A stretch of 60,633 nucleotides of DNA from an uncultured Lachnoclostridium sp. (GTDB lineage Bacteria; Bacillota; Clostridia; Lachnospirales; Lachnospiraceae). The notes under the pieces are model-generated. The model saw only the letters and a list, made by a program, of their open reading frames with translations. It ran no database searches and was not told the DNA's origin. Positions 26,265 to 35,705 of this stretch are shown piece by piece; within the stretch, counting starts at the first letter, position 1; each line of letters opens with the position of its first letter. The stretch covers positions 1 through 60,633 of the forward strand of contig CALWDO010000014.1 of the NCBI GenBank assembly GCA_944376715.1, written 5' to 3'. The translations under genes were made by a program, and so were the position numbers.

Positions 26265-29110
26265 TCACTCACCTCGATATATACCATATGATCTCCATTT
26301 ACCGCCATGAGAAACGGATCCTGCATTCTCCCGTAAAACTCTTCGTTCACCGGGACTTCTTTTCCCTCCACATATGCCGTCATCACGATCCGCGACACGC
26401 TGCACCCGACTATGCCCGCGCGCAGCCGGGCTGTCACCTGAGAAGTTCTCGGCATCTCGCCGATCTCCCAGCCATCTCCTCCCATGCCGCCTTTCAGGGG
26501 ATCCAGAAATTCCCGAATCAGGTCCTGCGCCCTCTGCTGAAGATCATATGCATGATCTATACCTTCCTTTTCCAGCCACACTCTCACGCTGAACCGTATA
26601 AAGTGAGGCTGGATCAATACCAGTTCTTTTCCCAAAGGAATCAGCGAACTGTCTCTCATCAGGCGCTCCCGGATCGCCTTCTTGATCTCCGAAAATACAT
26701 GCGCGCCTTTTTCATATTCTTCTATCAGGACGGCAATGGTCACACAGCCGGGTCTGTCTTTCCCTTCGGCATCCGTATGATTGCAGCATTTCACCTTCCG
26801 CACCCCGTAAGAAACCTGAAAAATAATGTCAAACAGATCACGGTTAGTCACAGCCCGGTTCCTGGTACGCAGCATCCCTCCTGCGAGACGTTTCACGCTT
26901 TCCTCTGTATATCCGTCGTACCCGCCGTAGGTAGGGAAGGGGTTGTTTACCGAAGAAATATACCGGATCGCGGATCCCAGCACTTTGATCGAACCGGCAG
27001 GCAGATTCGCCTTTGTTCCGGTATAATTGCAGTGATGTACCCGGATCTGGGGGCCTTCCTCCGGTATGCGGAAATTCACAAACGTATTTTTCCGGAAATG
27101 GAGCACCCCGTCCGCCATATCCAGCTGGAATGTCCTTCCGCCTTCATATGCCCGCTGCGCACGCTTCCAGGAAACCCATCTGCGCCCCTCTTCCGTATCC
27201 TCCAGGATTTCCACTGAAGCACGCAAAAGATTTTGCTGGGACAACTGGATATCCAGAGCTTCTTCCATGCTGTCAAGATAAAATTCTTCAGTCACCGTAT
27301 TTACGTTGACCACTTTGGCCATATTCGGATAGATTCCGCGGATTACCGGAAGCGCGTATTCCGGATTTTCTTTATTGTAATCTATAAACCGCAGGAAATA
27401 TCCTTCTTTTCCGAACATGGATCTGCGCGCCATATCTCCCGGTATTACCAGCAGCATATTGCCGGAACCGCAGAAACCGCCCGTATAATCCGACACCCGG
27501 ACGGGCGCGAAGCCATGATCGGACCAGTATTCTACCTGGAAATCCACCGGACGGTCGCTGTAATTCTCGATATCAAAATACAGGCTGAACGGCGTACCCG
27601 AGACCGGAGCGTCAAACCCCAGGTACATGGTGCGTTTCCCATGTTCCGTATGACAGAAAAGATTCGTGTTTCCGCCATATCTCAGATCTTTTGTCACATC
27701 TCTTTCATCAAAATTATTTTTGCTCAGGGCATAATCCGCTCCCTGCTTTTCGTCCGCGTACGAATAGGCAAGGTTCAGGGCCGAAACAAACGGGCAGCGG
27801 TACACGGCCGGCATCCGGTAAATATTCTCTGCCTGCAGAAGCCTCGCCCGGATACGGCCTTCTCTTCTTCCGGCATCATAATCCACCATATCGGAAGGGC
27901 AGACAAACTCCAACGTCACCTCGCCCTCTCGGGACCCGTTAAACAAAGCGTTCAGATGTTCTTCTTTAAACAGCCGTTTCCAGCCGGTCACACTCAGATA
28001 TTCCCAGCATACATAGTCCGCGACCACTTCAGCCGGACGTATGGACAAGGGCTTTTTCGGTTTTTTCATGATCGCCTTGTATTCTGTGTCGATCTCGGGC
28101 ATCTCCAGAATTTCTTCATGCACCCGGTAATCCAACCGGAAACGAATCTGCACCTTCGCCCCTTTTCTGCTCAGAACCTCCGGATCGTCAAACGCGAATC
28201 CGCTGTAAAGTCCCATTGGTTTTCCGAAAGGATAAAAAGCGCCCGCGTTTTCCTCCACGCCGTTGACATAGACCTCTTCCGGAATCACGTTATCCTTTTC
28301 AAAGGCAACGCTCACCGTATCCACATAGAGGTCCGGCATCTGTCCGGTACAGGTCAATATCAGACAATAGCATTCTTTCTGCCCCACAGTCGTTTTCCCG
28401 GGCATATAATCGTCCATCCTTACCGCAATATGCCCCTCTTCTTTTTTCACATCCGGAAGCGCTTTCTCCTTCCCCCCTGCTTCCAGCATGGACCACCGTA
28501 ACTGATCTGATACCAGAAAATCCAGCAGAGCTTCCTGTTCCCCTTCGCTGACCGCTCTGATATATATCTTCAGTTCCGGACTGCGCACTTCATCGAACAG
28601 ACTGTCAAAACACAGATACAGCCGGTGCTCTGCCCGGTTCTCTCCCCGAACACTGAAAGCGGTAAAAGGGGAACGTTCCTCCGGCCCGCAGCTGTGAACC
28701 ACGATCCGGTCTTCCTCCCGGTCCGTCACTGCCGCCAGAACGGGATTCGCGTCCGTCACCGTCAGGCTGTGCTCTGTCTCAAAGATTACATCTCCGGTCT
28801 CCGGAGCTTCCGCCATGGTTCTCGTTCCTTTGGGAACCAGGATCATACCTTCATACCCCGTTACCGGACGGAACTGCACATACCCTTTTGAAGCGCTGAC
28901 CGGCTCCTTTAATAAAGATTCAAACAGATTCAGGTACTGAATATAATGCTTATCCAGTACCCTGTCATATCTCTCCCGGCATTCTTCCAGCATACTTCCG
29001 CAAAGATCGGTCATGACGGAACCCGGATCATCCCCTCCGTGTTCATAGGCAAATTCCGGAACATAGGAGTTCATTGTTCTCTGCAGTTTTTCGTATGTAT
29101 TCTCCATCAT
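26258..29110 (-). CDS. Large eCIS baseplate protein, gpJ-like (Afp12/Pvc12 type)
   Basis: A 950-residue gpJ-family protein that in Afp/PVC particles forms the outer ring of the baseplate together with the Afp11-like partner. It opens with a helical segment (MNSYVPEFAYEHGGDDPGSV), runs through large beta-rich inserts, and ends in a gpJ-type core (GGMLRTRNRAVTNRDLFDI, then GCVTIAVLIEE and a final VEVSEC). Length agrees with Afp12-like proteins (about 900-1000). It starts 24 bases after gp25 with a GAAAGGAGAG site. No membrane segment is seen. Confidence 0.85.
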   Translation of the reverse strand: MMENTYEKLQRTMNSYVPEFAYEHGGDDPGSVMTDLCGSMLEECRERYDRVLDKHYIQYLNLFESLLKEPVSASKGYVQFRPVTGYEGMILVPKGTRTMAEAPETGDVIFETEHSLTVTDANPVLAAVTDREEDRIVVHSCGPEERSPFTAFSVRGENRAEHRLYLCFDSLFDEVRSPELKIYIRAVSEGEQEALLDFLVSDQLRWSMLEAGGKEKALPDVKKEEGHIAVRMDDYMPGKTTVGQKECYCLILTCTGQMPDLYVDTVSVAFEKDNVIPEEVYVNGVEENAGAFYPFGKPMGLYSGFAFDDPEVLSRKGAKVQIRFRLDYRVHEEILEMPEIDTEYKAIMKKPKKPLSIRPAEVVADYVCWEYLSVTGWKRLFKEEHLNALFNGSREGEVTLEFVCPSDMVDYDAGRREGRIRARLLQAENIYRMPAVYRCPFVSALNLAYSYADEKQGADYALSKNNFDERDVTKDLRYGGNTNLFCHTEHGKRTMYLGFDAPVSGTPFSLYFDIENYSDRPVDFQVEYWSDHGFAPVRVSDYTGGFCGSGNMLLVIPGDMARRSMFGKEGYFLRFIDYNKENPEYALPVIRGIYPNMAKVVNVNTVTEEFYLDSMEEALDIQLSQQNLLRASVEILEDTEEGRRWVSWKRAQRAYEGGRTFQLDMADGVLHFRKNTFVNFRIPEEGPQIRVHHCNYTGTKANLPAGSIKVLGSAIRYISSVNNPFPTYGGYDGYTEESVKRLAGGMLRTRNRAVTNRDLFDIIFQVSYGVRKVKCCNHTDAEGKDRPGCVTIAVLIEEYEKGAHVFSEIKKAIRERLMRDSSLIPLGKELVLIQPHFIRFSVRVWLEKEGIDHAYDLQQRAQDLIREFLDPLKGGMGGDGWEIGEMPRTSQVTARLRAGIVGCSVSRIVMTAYVEGKEVPVNEEFYGRMQDPFLMAVNGDHMVYIEVSEC

Positions 29111-29134
29111 CTCCGCTCTCTCCTTTCTTCCGCC

Positions 29135-29548
29135 TTACAGTTCTCCGATCCCTTCTTCCAGATAATACGGAAATACCAGGTTATTCGGATTGTTGGTTGC
29201 TCGTACCGTGTAATGAATATTCAGATACACAGCCCCCCTGTCTGTTCTCCGCCTGTCCACATCCACTTTCACATTTCGGATCCTCGGCTCATATTTGGTC
29301 AGCGCGTCCTCCACTTCATGGCTGATCCGCACTGCGAATGCAGAATCCGGCACATCAAACAGATACTCGTGAACCGCACACCCGAAATCCGGCAGCATGG
29401 CCCTCTCTTTTTTCCGCGTCATTAAAATAATATAGATCGACTGGCGGATATCTTCTTCATTCTCCGCCATCACAAACTGCCCGGTAGCCGGGTCGATCCT
29501 GGGAGGAAACGCGAAGCCTCTCCCCAAAAATGCTTTTGTTCTGTCCAT
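29135..29548 (-). CDS. gp25-like baseplate wedge protein
   Basis: A 137-residue homologue of T4 gp25 (Afp9), the small wedge protein that starts sheath polymerisation on the baseplate. The signature is clear: LGRGFAFPPRID, DIRQSIYIILMTRKKERAMLPDFGC and a final beta-rich part. I take the ATG at 29548 (MDRTKAF) as start, with GGCGGGAAAGG before it; six more codons upstream are open, but the purine-rich sequence there directly abuts that ATG, with no spacing. Confidence 0.9.
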   Translation of the reverse strand: MDRTKAFLGRGFAFPPRIDPATGQFVMAENEEDIRQSIYIILMTRKKERAMLPDFGCAVHEYLFDVPDSAFAVRISHEVEDALTKYEPRIRNVKVDVDRRRTDRGAVYLNIHYTVRATNNPNNLVFPYYLEEGIGEL

Positions 29549-29586
29549 ACCTTTCCCGCCTTTCATCTCCGACTGCCGCGCTCCTA

Positions 29587-30366
29587 TCAGTTCACCTGTA
29601 CGACGGCTCCCTTCAATGCCAGCGGACCGGATGCCTGCACGTTTACCTGTGCCTGTCCCTTCAGATCTACCTGCGCCCCTTCCATCTTAAGAGACGCGTT
29701 TGCTTTCAGCCCGATCTCATTGTCGGCTGAAACAGAAACTTTGGAAGCTTTCAGCTGGATATTTCCTCCGCTTCCATCCATGGTCAGCTCTGTGCTCCCT
29801 GCTTTCAGGCTGATCTTTTTATCTGCCTGCACAGACACTCCGCCGTTTTTATAATCCAGTTCCAGAAAATTTTTTCCATCCTTATCAGCCACGCGCACGC
29901 TCTCCTTTTCATCGTCCGCCGTGATCACATGTCCTTTGGGCGTGGTCAGTGTGATATTTGCTTTCCCTTCCTCCTCCTGGATCAGGATATCCAGACCGCC
30001 CTTGGTTTTCAAATGCTTCTTTAAATTTTTATCGTCAAAGCTGTCATTTACAATGGATGCCCCCTCCGGATACAGACTTCCCAGCAGGAAAGGCCGTTTC
30101 AGACTGCCGCCGATAAACCCTACCAGTACAGTCTCATCGATCTCCGGAACACAGTACATCCCATAGTCTTTTCCTGTATACGGGGAAAGCAGCCGCACCC
30201 ATTCGCACATATTTTTCCCGGTCTCCCAGACAGTGAATTCTACTTTCACCATTCCTTTGAAATCCGGATTATTGTTTTCCACCACCGTTCCCTGGACGAA
30301 TCCGGGGACGGTCTGGCTGTCATAACGTTCATTTTCTTTCTGCAGCAAATCGGTTATGGAATTCAC
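29587..30366 (-). CDS. Spike protein, gpV/gp5-like
   Basis: The central spike tip base of the injection system, corresponding to the C-terminal part of VgrG or Afp8. It has an OB-fold domain (VPGFVQGTVVENNNPDFKGMV start of the gpV pattern), CVPEIDETVLVGFIGG, LLGSLYPEG, and then a repeating beta-helix-like tail with regular ISLKAGSTEL, IQLKASKV and LKMEGAQVDLKG units. I chose the GTG at 30366: it overlaps the gpD stop as GTGA and has GGAGGT nine bases before it, giving 259 aa. The frame is open farther upstream, but that part merely lies under gpD. Confidence 0.88.
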   Translation of the reverse strand: MNSITDLLQKENERYDSQTVPGFVQGTVVENNNPDFKGMVKVEFTVWETGKNMCEWVRLLSPYTGKDYGMYCVPEIDETVLVGFIGGSLKRPFLLGSLYPEGASIVNDSFDDKNLKKHLKTKGGLDILIQEEEGKANITLTTPKGHVITADDEKESVRVADKDGKNFLELDYKNGGVSVQADKKISLKAGSTELTMDGSGGNIQLKASKVSVSADNEIGLKANASLKMEGAQVDLKGQAQVNVQASGPLALKGAVVQVN

Positions 30367-31460
30367 AGACTGTCCACCTCCGCCTTCAAATATGTACGGT
30401 AGCCGCTTCTGTCCACCACATGCCGCACACAGGTCACATAATATTTCCGGTTCATACGCGAGGACAGCTGATCCAGCTCCACGTAGCGTCCCGGCGCCAG
30501 CTCCGGGATTCCGATACATTCGCAGTCCATCTGTCCGAAACGGGCAAGCCCCGCATCCAGGCGGGTCTGAGCGCGTAATTTGGCCTCCGCGGCGTCCTTA
30601 ACGCCCGGCTCATAATAAACCTGATGAGAATCTCCCATCATTTTTTTCGGGCCGGAACCGCTGCCATACGTTCCTGCCGGCGATGCCTCTCCGCTGATCT
30701 GCTTCCCGCTGGAAGCATCGATGCTGCGCACCTCGATCTTTTTTACCAGTTCCTGTCCCGATATCGTGAAACGGGCATTGAGCAGCCCTTTTCCCGGAAC
30801 CAGCTTCATGATCGGAGAAGTCACTTTTCTGCGCTTTCGAAAATACACCTTTCCCTGCAGCACAAAAAATTCAAAACCGTTCTTTGAGGCCTGCTCCACA
30901 ATCAGGTCATAGTCCGACATCATGTGGCTGCGCAGCGGTACTTCCTCTTCCGGACATCGATCCAGCTCTTTTCCCGCCAGATAGCTGCTGGCCGGCGTTT
31001 CTCCCAGAACCGCCGAAACTACGGCGTCCGCACTTTTCTGGGTAAAAAACTCCATCCGCCGGGTCTTCATCAGGAGCCCTTTCAGATCCATGCATTCCAC
31101 ATAAATATCAAAGCCGCTGCCATCTGAACCGTACCTGTATTCGATCCGGTTAATGTATCCTTTAAACACCGACTCCAGACGTACATATCCCAAGGATACC
31201 TCCACGGTCTCGCCCAGCTGCAGGACGTCTGTCTCGCTGATATAGTCTGTCAGTTTCGGTTCATAAGCCCCGATCACCAGGAACGTACACCCGGAGGCCT
31301 CGAATCCGTTGGTCAGCTCCAGTTCCAGTTCCCCGATCTGAAGTTTTTCCCCCGATATCAGTTTCCTGCTGCCCACCTGAATCTCCAGCTCCGGAGACAC
31401 AAAACCATTGTATTTCTTTTCCAGTTCCGCATAGGTGGCGGTAACGCTCATCAAATCCAT
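30363..31460 (-). CDS. Spike hub protein, gpD/gp27-like
   Basis: Forms the hub that links the tube to the spike, like T4 gp27 or the first half of VgrG. The 365-residue chain shows the late-control-gene-D pattern: LEIQVGSRKLISGEKLQIGELELELTNGF in parts, LGYVRLESVFKGYINRIEY, YVECMDLKGLLM and a final RKYYVTCVRHVVDRSGYRTYL region. The ATG at 31460 follows GGAGGGCAGCAT. Its stop overlaps the start of the gpV-like gene (GTGA), so hub and spike are separate but translationally coupled, unlike the fused VgrG of type VI systems. Confidence 0.88.
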   Translation of the reverse strand: MDLMSVTATYAELEKKYNGFVSPELEIQVGSRKLISGEKLQIGELELELTNGFEASGCTFLVIGAYEPKLTDYISETDVLQLGETVEVSLGYVRLESVFKGYINRIEYRYGSDGSGFDIYVECMDLKGLLMKTRRMEFFTQKSADAVVSAVLGETPASSYLAGKELDRCPEEEVPLRSHMMSDYDLIVEQASKNGFEFFVLQGKVYFRKRRKVTSPIMKLVPGKGLLNARFTISGQELVKKIEVRSIDASSGKQISGEASPAGTYGSGSGPKKMMGDSHQVYYEPGVKDAAEAKLRAQTRLDAGLARFGQMDCECIGIPELAPGRYVELDQLSSRMNRKYYVTCVRHVVDRSGYRTYLKAEVDSL

Positions 31461-31482
31461 ATGCTGCCCTCCGTTCCTGCTT

Positions 31483-32214
31483 CTACAGCGCCGGGATCTT
31501 CAGACGTTTTGTATAATCCACTTTTCTGGGATTCAATATCCCATTTTCCCGTGCGATCTCTTTCCAGCATGACACATCGTCATACTCCATGTCCGCAAGC
31601 ATCCAAAGTTCCTCTCTGGGGTTCATCCTGCGGTACTTTGTGCGGTCCGGGGACTGGCGCGGATTTGCCCCGATATCATTCAGGAGTTCTTTTTCTTCGC
31701 CTTTTATCGACATCTCTATATTCGCCCTCACCGGCTGTCCGTTTCGGTTGAACATCTGGTACTGAATCGTCAAAGAAGTCACAATGCCGTAAAATTCCAT
31801 AGTCCCCCATGAAAAGCAGAGCAGATCATTTTTATGAGAATCAGGAGTGATCTTCGTGAGCATGGACAGATCTTTGCAGATCCCCGCCAGTTCATTCTCA
31901 TCTTTTAAATAATCCGGATATTTTTCAACTTCATCGTCTTCTTCTACATAGGTTGTCGTGTCCAGACGAAGCTTAACCTGCATCGTGGCCAGGCTTTCCT
32001 GCTCCTGCTGCTGCTGTTCCGGCGTTGCGTTCTGTCCTTTTCCGTTCGTTTCACTGGAATTAACGCCCCGGCTGATCGAATACTCAGCAGGATTAAACTG
32101 AACCTCTATAGATTTCTTCTTGTTTTTGTCAAGAGGATCCGGATATGTCAGAGTCGCTTTGATCAGCGTCCCGTCTCCCCAAATCAGTTTTCGTCTCTCA
32201 TCATTGGAAATCAT
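31483..32214 (-). CDS. Tube/LysM baseplate adaptor protein (Afp7-like)
   Basis: A 243-residue protein of the CIS tube/LysM group (Afp7, T4 gp53-like function), which joins the inner tube initiator to the baseplate. The first half carries IEVQFNPAEYSISRGV, a strong signature of the family, and the last 50 residues (MNPREELWMLADMEYDDVSCWKEIARENGI) form a LysM-like segment. It begins at the stop of the preceding gene with the overlap TAATG and is followed by the hub gene, the standard order in eCIS loci. Confidence 0.87.
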   Translation of the reverse strand: MISNDERRKLIWGDGTLIKATLTYPDPLDKNKKKSIEVQFNPAEYSISRGVNSSETNGKGQNATPEQQQQEQESLATMQVKLRLDTTTYVEEDDEVEKYPDYLKDENELAGICKDLSMLTKITPDSHKNDLLCFSWGTMEFYGIVTSLTIQYQMFNRNGQPVRANIEMSIKGEEKELLNDIGANPRQSPDRTKYRRMNPREELWMLADMEYDDVSCWKEIARENGILNPRKVDYTKRLKIPAL

Positions 32215-35177
32215 TACCGAAATCCTCTCCTTTCCCTCTCTGTCTTCAGTCGTTCTTCTAGTCTGCGGTAAACCTGGTCCGCGATCCTGCCCACGCTTTT
32301 ATCCAGCTGCAGGTTCAGCGCGCGTTCCATCTGCCGGGCAAGCTGAATGCCGCTTTTCCCTTCTGTCAGCAAAGACGGGTGGTTCGTAATGACCTCCCTG
32401 ACGATCTCTTTCTGGCGTTCCATCAGTTTTTCCTGATGTATCACGGTCTTTTCCTTCTCAGTTCTGATCTCCGTGACGATCTCTTCCACTTCTTTTTTCA
32501 GCCGTCTGGTTTCCTGCTGCGTTTCCTTCGGGTCTGTTTCTCTGGCAAAAACCATCGCGGCAGGTTCCGGACGCATCGTCAAAGTCACGCCTTCACCCGG
32601 AAATTTCATCCGGACGCCCGTACCCCTTTTCTCCGCCGTCAGGGGACCTGGATGTTCCATCATTTCTTCTGACTGGACTCGTACCTGATAAACTCTCAGG
32701 ATCGTCTCAAGCGCTTCTTTTGTCTCCGGAGCCCCTGCCCGATTTCCGGCATAATCCGCAAGCACCTTTTCTGCCTGCTGCAGGGCCACGGACCTGGCCG
32801 CCGGGTTTCCTCCTGTGTGCCCTGCAGACACATCCGCTCTCCGAAGCATCTGTTCTGCGGTTTCATGGACAGTCCGCTTCAAAAGGACTGACGGCTCCGC
32901 AGGTACGGTTCCCTGCCGGATTTCCGGAAGGACCGTTTCGATAATCTCACGGCGGTTCTGCGCCGTCTCATCCCGGGTATACTCCAGTACTGCCGGCGCC
33001 ATCTCAAATCTCCGGAATACAGCGCCTTCTTTCTTTCCAGTCTCTGCGCTCAGATGAAGCATCAAATCCGCATGCCTCGTCACCGACTCTGTAAACTCCC
33101 TGTTTCTCTGTATATGATCCTGCAGTGCAGACTCGCTTTTCTCCTGTTCTTCCGGTGTCCGGTGCACCGCCTTTGCCCCCTGCGCCGTTGTCTGCACAGA
33201 CACGGTATCCTGTGGCGTCTGACGCGCGGACACAGGGTCTTCCGGCATCCGCCGCGCGGATATTTCCTCTCTGCGGGGCTGCGATGCCTGCAGCTGTTTT
33301 TCCGGGGTTCCTTCCGCGTCGGAACGGTCCCCGGTCTCTTCCAGATAGACGATCGGGATGTCCGCATCTGCGCGGACAGATGCATGCCTCGTCACCGACT
33401 CTGTAAACTCCCTGTTTCTCTGTATATGATCCTGCAGTGCAGACTCGCTTTTCTCCTGTTCTTCCGGTGTCCGGTGCACCGCCTTTGCCCCCTGCGCCGT
33501 TGTCTGCACAGACACGGTATCCTGTGGCGTCTGACGCGCGGACACAGGGTCTTCCGGCATCCGCCGCGCGGATATTTCCTCTCTGCGGGGCTGCGATGCC
33601 TGCAGCTGTTTTTCCGGGGTTCCTTCCGCATCGGAACGGTCCCCGGTCTCTTCCAGATAGACGATCGGAATGTCCGTATCTGCGCGGACAGATGTATGTC
33701 CCGTCACCGATTCTGTAAATTCCCTGTTTTTCTGTATATGATCCTGCAGTGCGGATTCGCTTTTCTCCTGCCCCTCCGATGTCCGGTACACTGCCTTTGC
33801 ATCCTGCGCCGTTGTCTGCGCAGACACGGTATCCTGTGGCATCTGACGTGCGGACGCAGGGTCTTCCGGCATCCGCCGCGAGGGTGTTTCCTCTCTGCGG
33901 GGCTGCGATGCCTGCGGCTGTTTTTCCGGGGTCCTTTCCGCGTCAGAACGGTCCCCGGTCTCTTCCAGATAGACGATCGGGATGTCTGTATCTGCGCGGA
34001 CAGATACTTCTTTCGCCCTGTCTGCATGCTCTCTTTTTAGCTCTGCCTTTTCTTCCACCTCTCTGGTAAAATCCAGGCTTCGCCTTATGGCGTCGTCCCA
34101 GACATTTCTTTCTTTTTCATCTGCCGGTCCTAAAGATGCAGGCTTTCCTTCCCGGCTCTGCTGCTCCTGCGCTGCCGGAAATTCTGCCGGTTTCCCCGGC
34201 TGAGAGGTAAACTCCCTTTCTACATTGGCAAATTGTACCGGCATCTCTTTCTGTACCCCGGCACGGGCAGCCGCATCTGACAGAGAAAGCGTCTCCTGTC
34301 CCGCTTTTTCCGCCGCCCTGCCTTCTGGTTCATATTCCTGCGTCCGCGCTTCTTCAGGATATTCCAGGGACAGGAAATCGGTACGCTGCCGGGGAAGAAC
34401 ATTTCCTGCGTCCTGAAAAAGAAAAGAAGTTTTCTGTTCTATGCTCCCGGTCTGCCTTCTGGCCTCTACCAGCGCTTTTTCCAGAAAATAGGTCTGTCCG
34501 GCAGACTCCTCTTCCGGATAATTGAAATGCACCGGCTCCTCTGGTACAATTTCTGTTCTCTCCCGGCGTTTCGCCAAAGACTGTCCCGCAGATTCCCGGA
34601 ATACAGACCAGGTCTGTCCGCCCGGCTGCAAGACCCGGTTCTCCGGATACCGATCCGTATAATACTGCTGAACCGTTGTCGCATAAATACTGCTGTTATA
34701 TATATTTTCAAGTTTCCGAAACAGAATTGTCTGTTCCTTCTGCTCACTGTTTTCTTCTTCCTGTGCCGGAAGCAGCCGTTCTTTCAATATCTCCAGCCGC
34801 CTTGTCCCGCCCTCTTTCATGAGCGTGCGGATTTCCCGGCTAAAATCCCGTATCACCCGTTCCCGGGCTTCGGGCATCTCTTCTCTTACCGCTCTTTCTA
34901 TCTGCTTTTCCAGACCAGGATAAAGCGGCTGATAGATCCGGTTTTCCAGAATCTGCGTCAAAAAAGTCAGATTCTGCCGATACAGGTAATTTTCTTCTTT
35001 CAGATTTGTAACCTGAAAAAGATTCGTCACATATTGTTTCTGCTCACGAATCCCCTCCGGTTCCGGATCCTCTTCTTCTAAATATACCATCGGTGCGGAT
35101 TCATAGTCGTATCCGAAGCCGCTGTGTTTTTTTATGATGCTGTCCGCGAAATCCAGAAAACGGCTCAAAGTCTTCAT
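32214..35177 (-). CDS. 987-aa repeat-rich, mostly disordered eCIS protein
   Basis: Not recognised. An extremely Glu/Arg/Gln-rich, low-hydrophobicity protein with no signal or membrane segment. The first 190 residues look helical (FLTQILENRIYQPLYPGLEKQ). Residues about 391-703 are three tandem 104-residue repeats, each containing IPIVYLEETGDRSDAE. The last 200 residues are long charged helices ending MERALNLQLDKSVGRIADQVY. It sits between the second tube gene and the Afp7-like gene, overlapping the latter by one base. By position and helical content it could be the tape measure, since no other candidate exists here, but a scaffold or a cargo-related protein is equally possible. Confidence 0.75.
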   Translation of the reverse strand: MKTLSRFLDFADSIIKKHSGFGYDYESAPMVYLEEEDPEPEGIREQKQYVTNLFQVTNLKEENYLYRQNLTFLTQILENRIYQPLYPGLEKQIERAVREEMPEARERVIRDFSREIRTLMKEGGTRRLEILKERLLPAQEEENSEQKEQTILFRKLENIYNSSIYATTVQQYYTDRYPENRVLQPGGQTWSVFRESAGQSLAKRRERTEIVPEEPVHFNYPEEESAGQTYFLEKALVEARRQTGSIEQKTSFLFQDAGNVLPRQRTDFLSLEYPEEARTQEYEPEGRAAEKAGQETLSLSDAAARAGVQKEMPVQFANVEREFTSQPGKPAEFPAAQEQQSREGKPASLGPADEKERNVWDDAIRRSLDFTREVEEKAELKREHADRAKEVSVRADTDIPIVYLEETGDRSDAERTPEKQPQASQPRREETPSRRMPEDPASARQMPQDTVSAQTTAQDAKAVYRTSEGQEKSESALQDHIQKNREFTESVTGHTSVRADTDIPIVYLEETGDRSDAEGTPEKQLQASQPRREEISARRMPEDPVSARQTPQDTVSVQTTAQGAKAVHRTPEEQEKSESALQDHIQRNREFTESVTRHASVRADADIPIVYLEETGDRSDAEGTPEKQLQASQPRREEISARRMPEDPVSARQTPQDTVSVQTTAQGAKAVHRTPEEQEKSESALQDHIQRNREFTESVTRHADLMLHLSAETGKKEGAVFRRFEMAPAVLEYTRDETAQNRREIIETVLPEIRQGTVPAEPSVLLKRTVHETAEQMLRRADVSAGHTGGNPAARSVALQQAEKVLADYAGNRAGAPETKEALETILRVYQVRVQSEEMMEHPGPLTAEKRGTGVRMKFPGEGVTLTMRPEPAAMVFARETDPKETQQETRRLKKEVEEIVTEIRTEKEKTVIHQEKLMERQKEIVREVITNHPSLLTEGKSGIQLARQMERALNLQLDKSVGRIADQVYRRLEERLKTERERRGFR
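33071..34006 (-). repeat. Three tandem 312-bp in-frame repeats
   Basis: The unit runs 33071-33382, 33383-33694 and 33695-34006, exactly 312 bp (104 codons) each. By eye the first two differ at only three bases. The third is more diverged. The repeats keep the reading frame of the 987-aa protein, so copy number can change without breaking it. They are not a CRISPR or a mobile element. Confidence 0.92.
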
Positions 35178-35206
35178 TTATCACAACGCCTCCGTCCTGC
35201 TGTTCA

Positions 35207-35692
35207 TTACCAGTCCCAATCGTCCGGATCCATACCGCTCTTCTGATATCCGTCTTCTTCCAGCGTCTGGTATGTCATCTCCAGCGTCAGCGACATGATC
35301 CCGCTGTTCTCCGCATTCAGCTCGCTCAATGACGCCTTGCGGATCATGCATCCCTGCAGCTCATAGGATTTTACCGTCTCCCCTTCCGCCCCCAGCACAT
35401 AGATCGATACCTCGCCCCGGATCCGGCGCCCCGGATAGTATTGGGTAAATTCGTCCTCATTCTGCAGCAGCCCTCTCTCCAGCGTCAGGATCTTTTCTTC
35501 GCGGACCGAGTCCCCCACGCTGTATACCATCCAGTTTCGTCCGCCTTCCACGAAAGTTTCCGTCGGGCGCGTCATCTCCAGACCGGATATCCTGCGGAAC
35601 GGAACCTGCTTCATGCCGCCCAGGAAAACATTAAAGTTATAACCCCGGCGGTATAATTCTCTGTTCTTGCTCTGTTGGGATGATTTTGCCAT
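35207..35692 (-). CDS. Second tube protein (gp19-like, Afp5 type)
   Basis: A tail-tube family protein of 161 residues. The N-terminal YNFNVFLGGMKQVPFRRISGLEM followed by RNWMVYSVGD is the T4 gp19/tube fold seen in Afp1 and Afp5. Such second tube proteins form the first rings between baseplate and main tube. I chose the ATG at 35692 (MAKSSQQ) because it has GGAGGCGGAG before it; an earlier in-frame ATG (35716) lacks a good site. It lies right after the small DUF6760-like gene, as in other eCIS loci. Confidence 0.87.
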   Translation of the reverse strand: MAKSSQQSKNRELYRRGYNFNVFLGGMKQVPFRRISGLEMTRPTETFVEGGRNWMVYSVGDSVREEKILTLERGLLQNEDEFTQYYPGRRIRGEVSIYVLGAEGETVKSYELQGCMIRKASLSELNAENSGIMSLTLEMTYQTLEEDGYQKSGMDPDDWDW

Positions 35693-35705
35693 AACTCCGC
35701 CTCCG

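Noticed and set aside
30367-30519. Longer start for the gpV-like spike gene
   Set aside because: The extra 51 residues lie entirely under gpD, while the GTG at 30366 has a ribosome binding site and the GTGA coupling overlap.
33071-34006. Direct repeats suggesting a CRISPR array
   Set aside because: The unit is 312 bp with no short repeat-spacer alternation, lies in frame inside a gene, and no cas gene is near.
33054-34040. A plus-strand frame of 328 codons made of repeated units
   Set aside because: It is the antisense shadow of the tandem repeats in the 987-aa gene; it has Arg/Cys-rich nonsense composition and no ribosome binding site.
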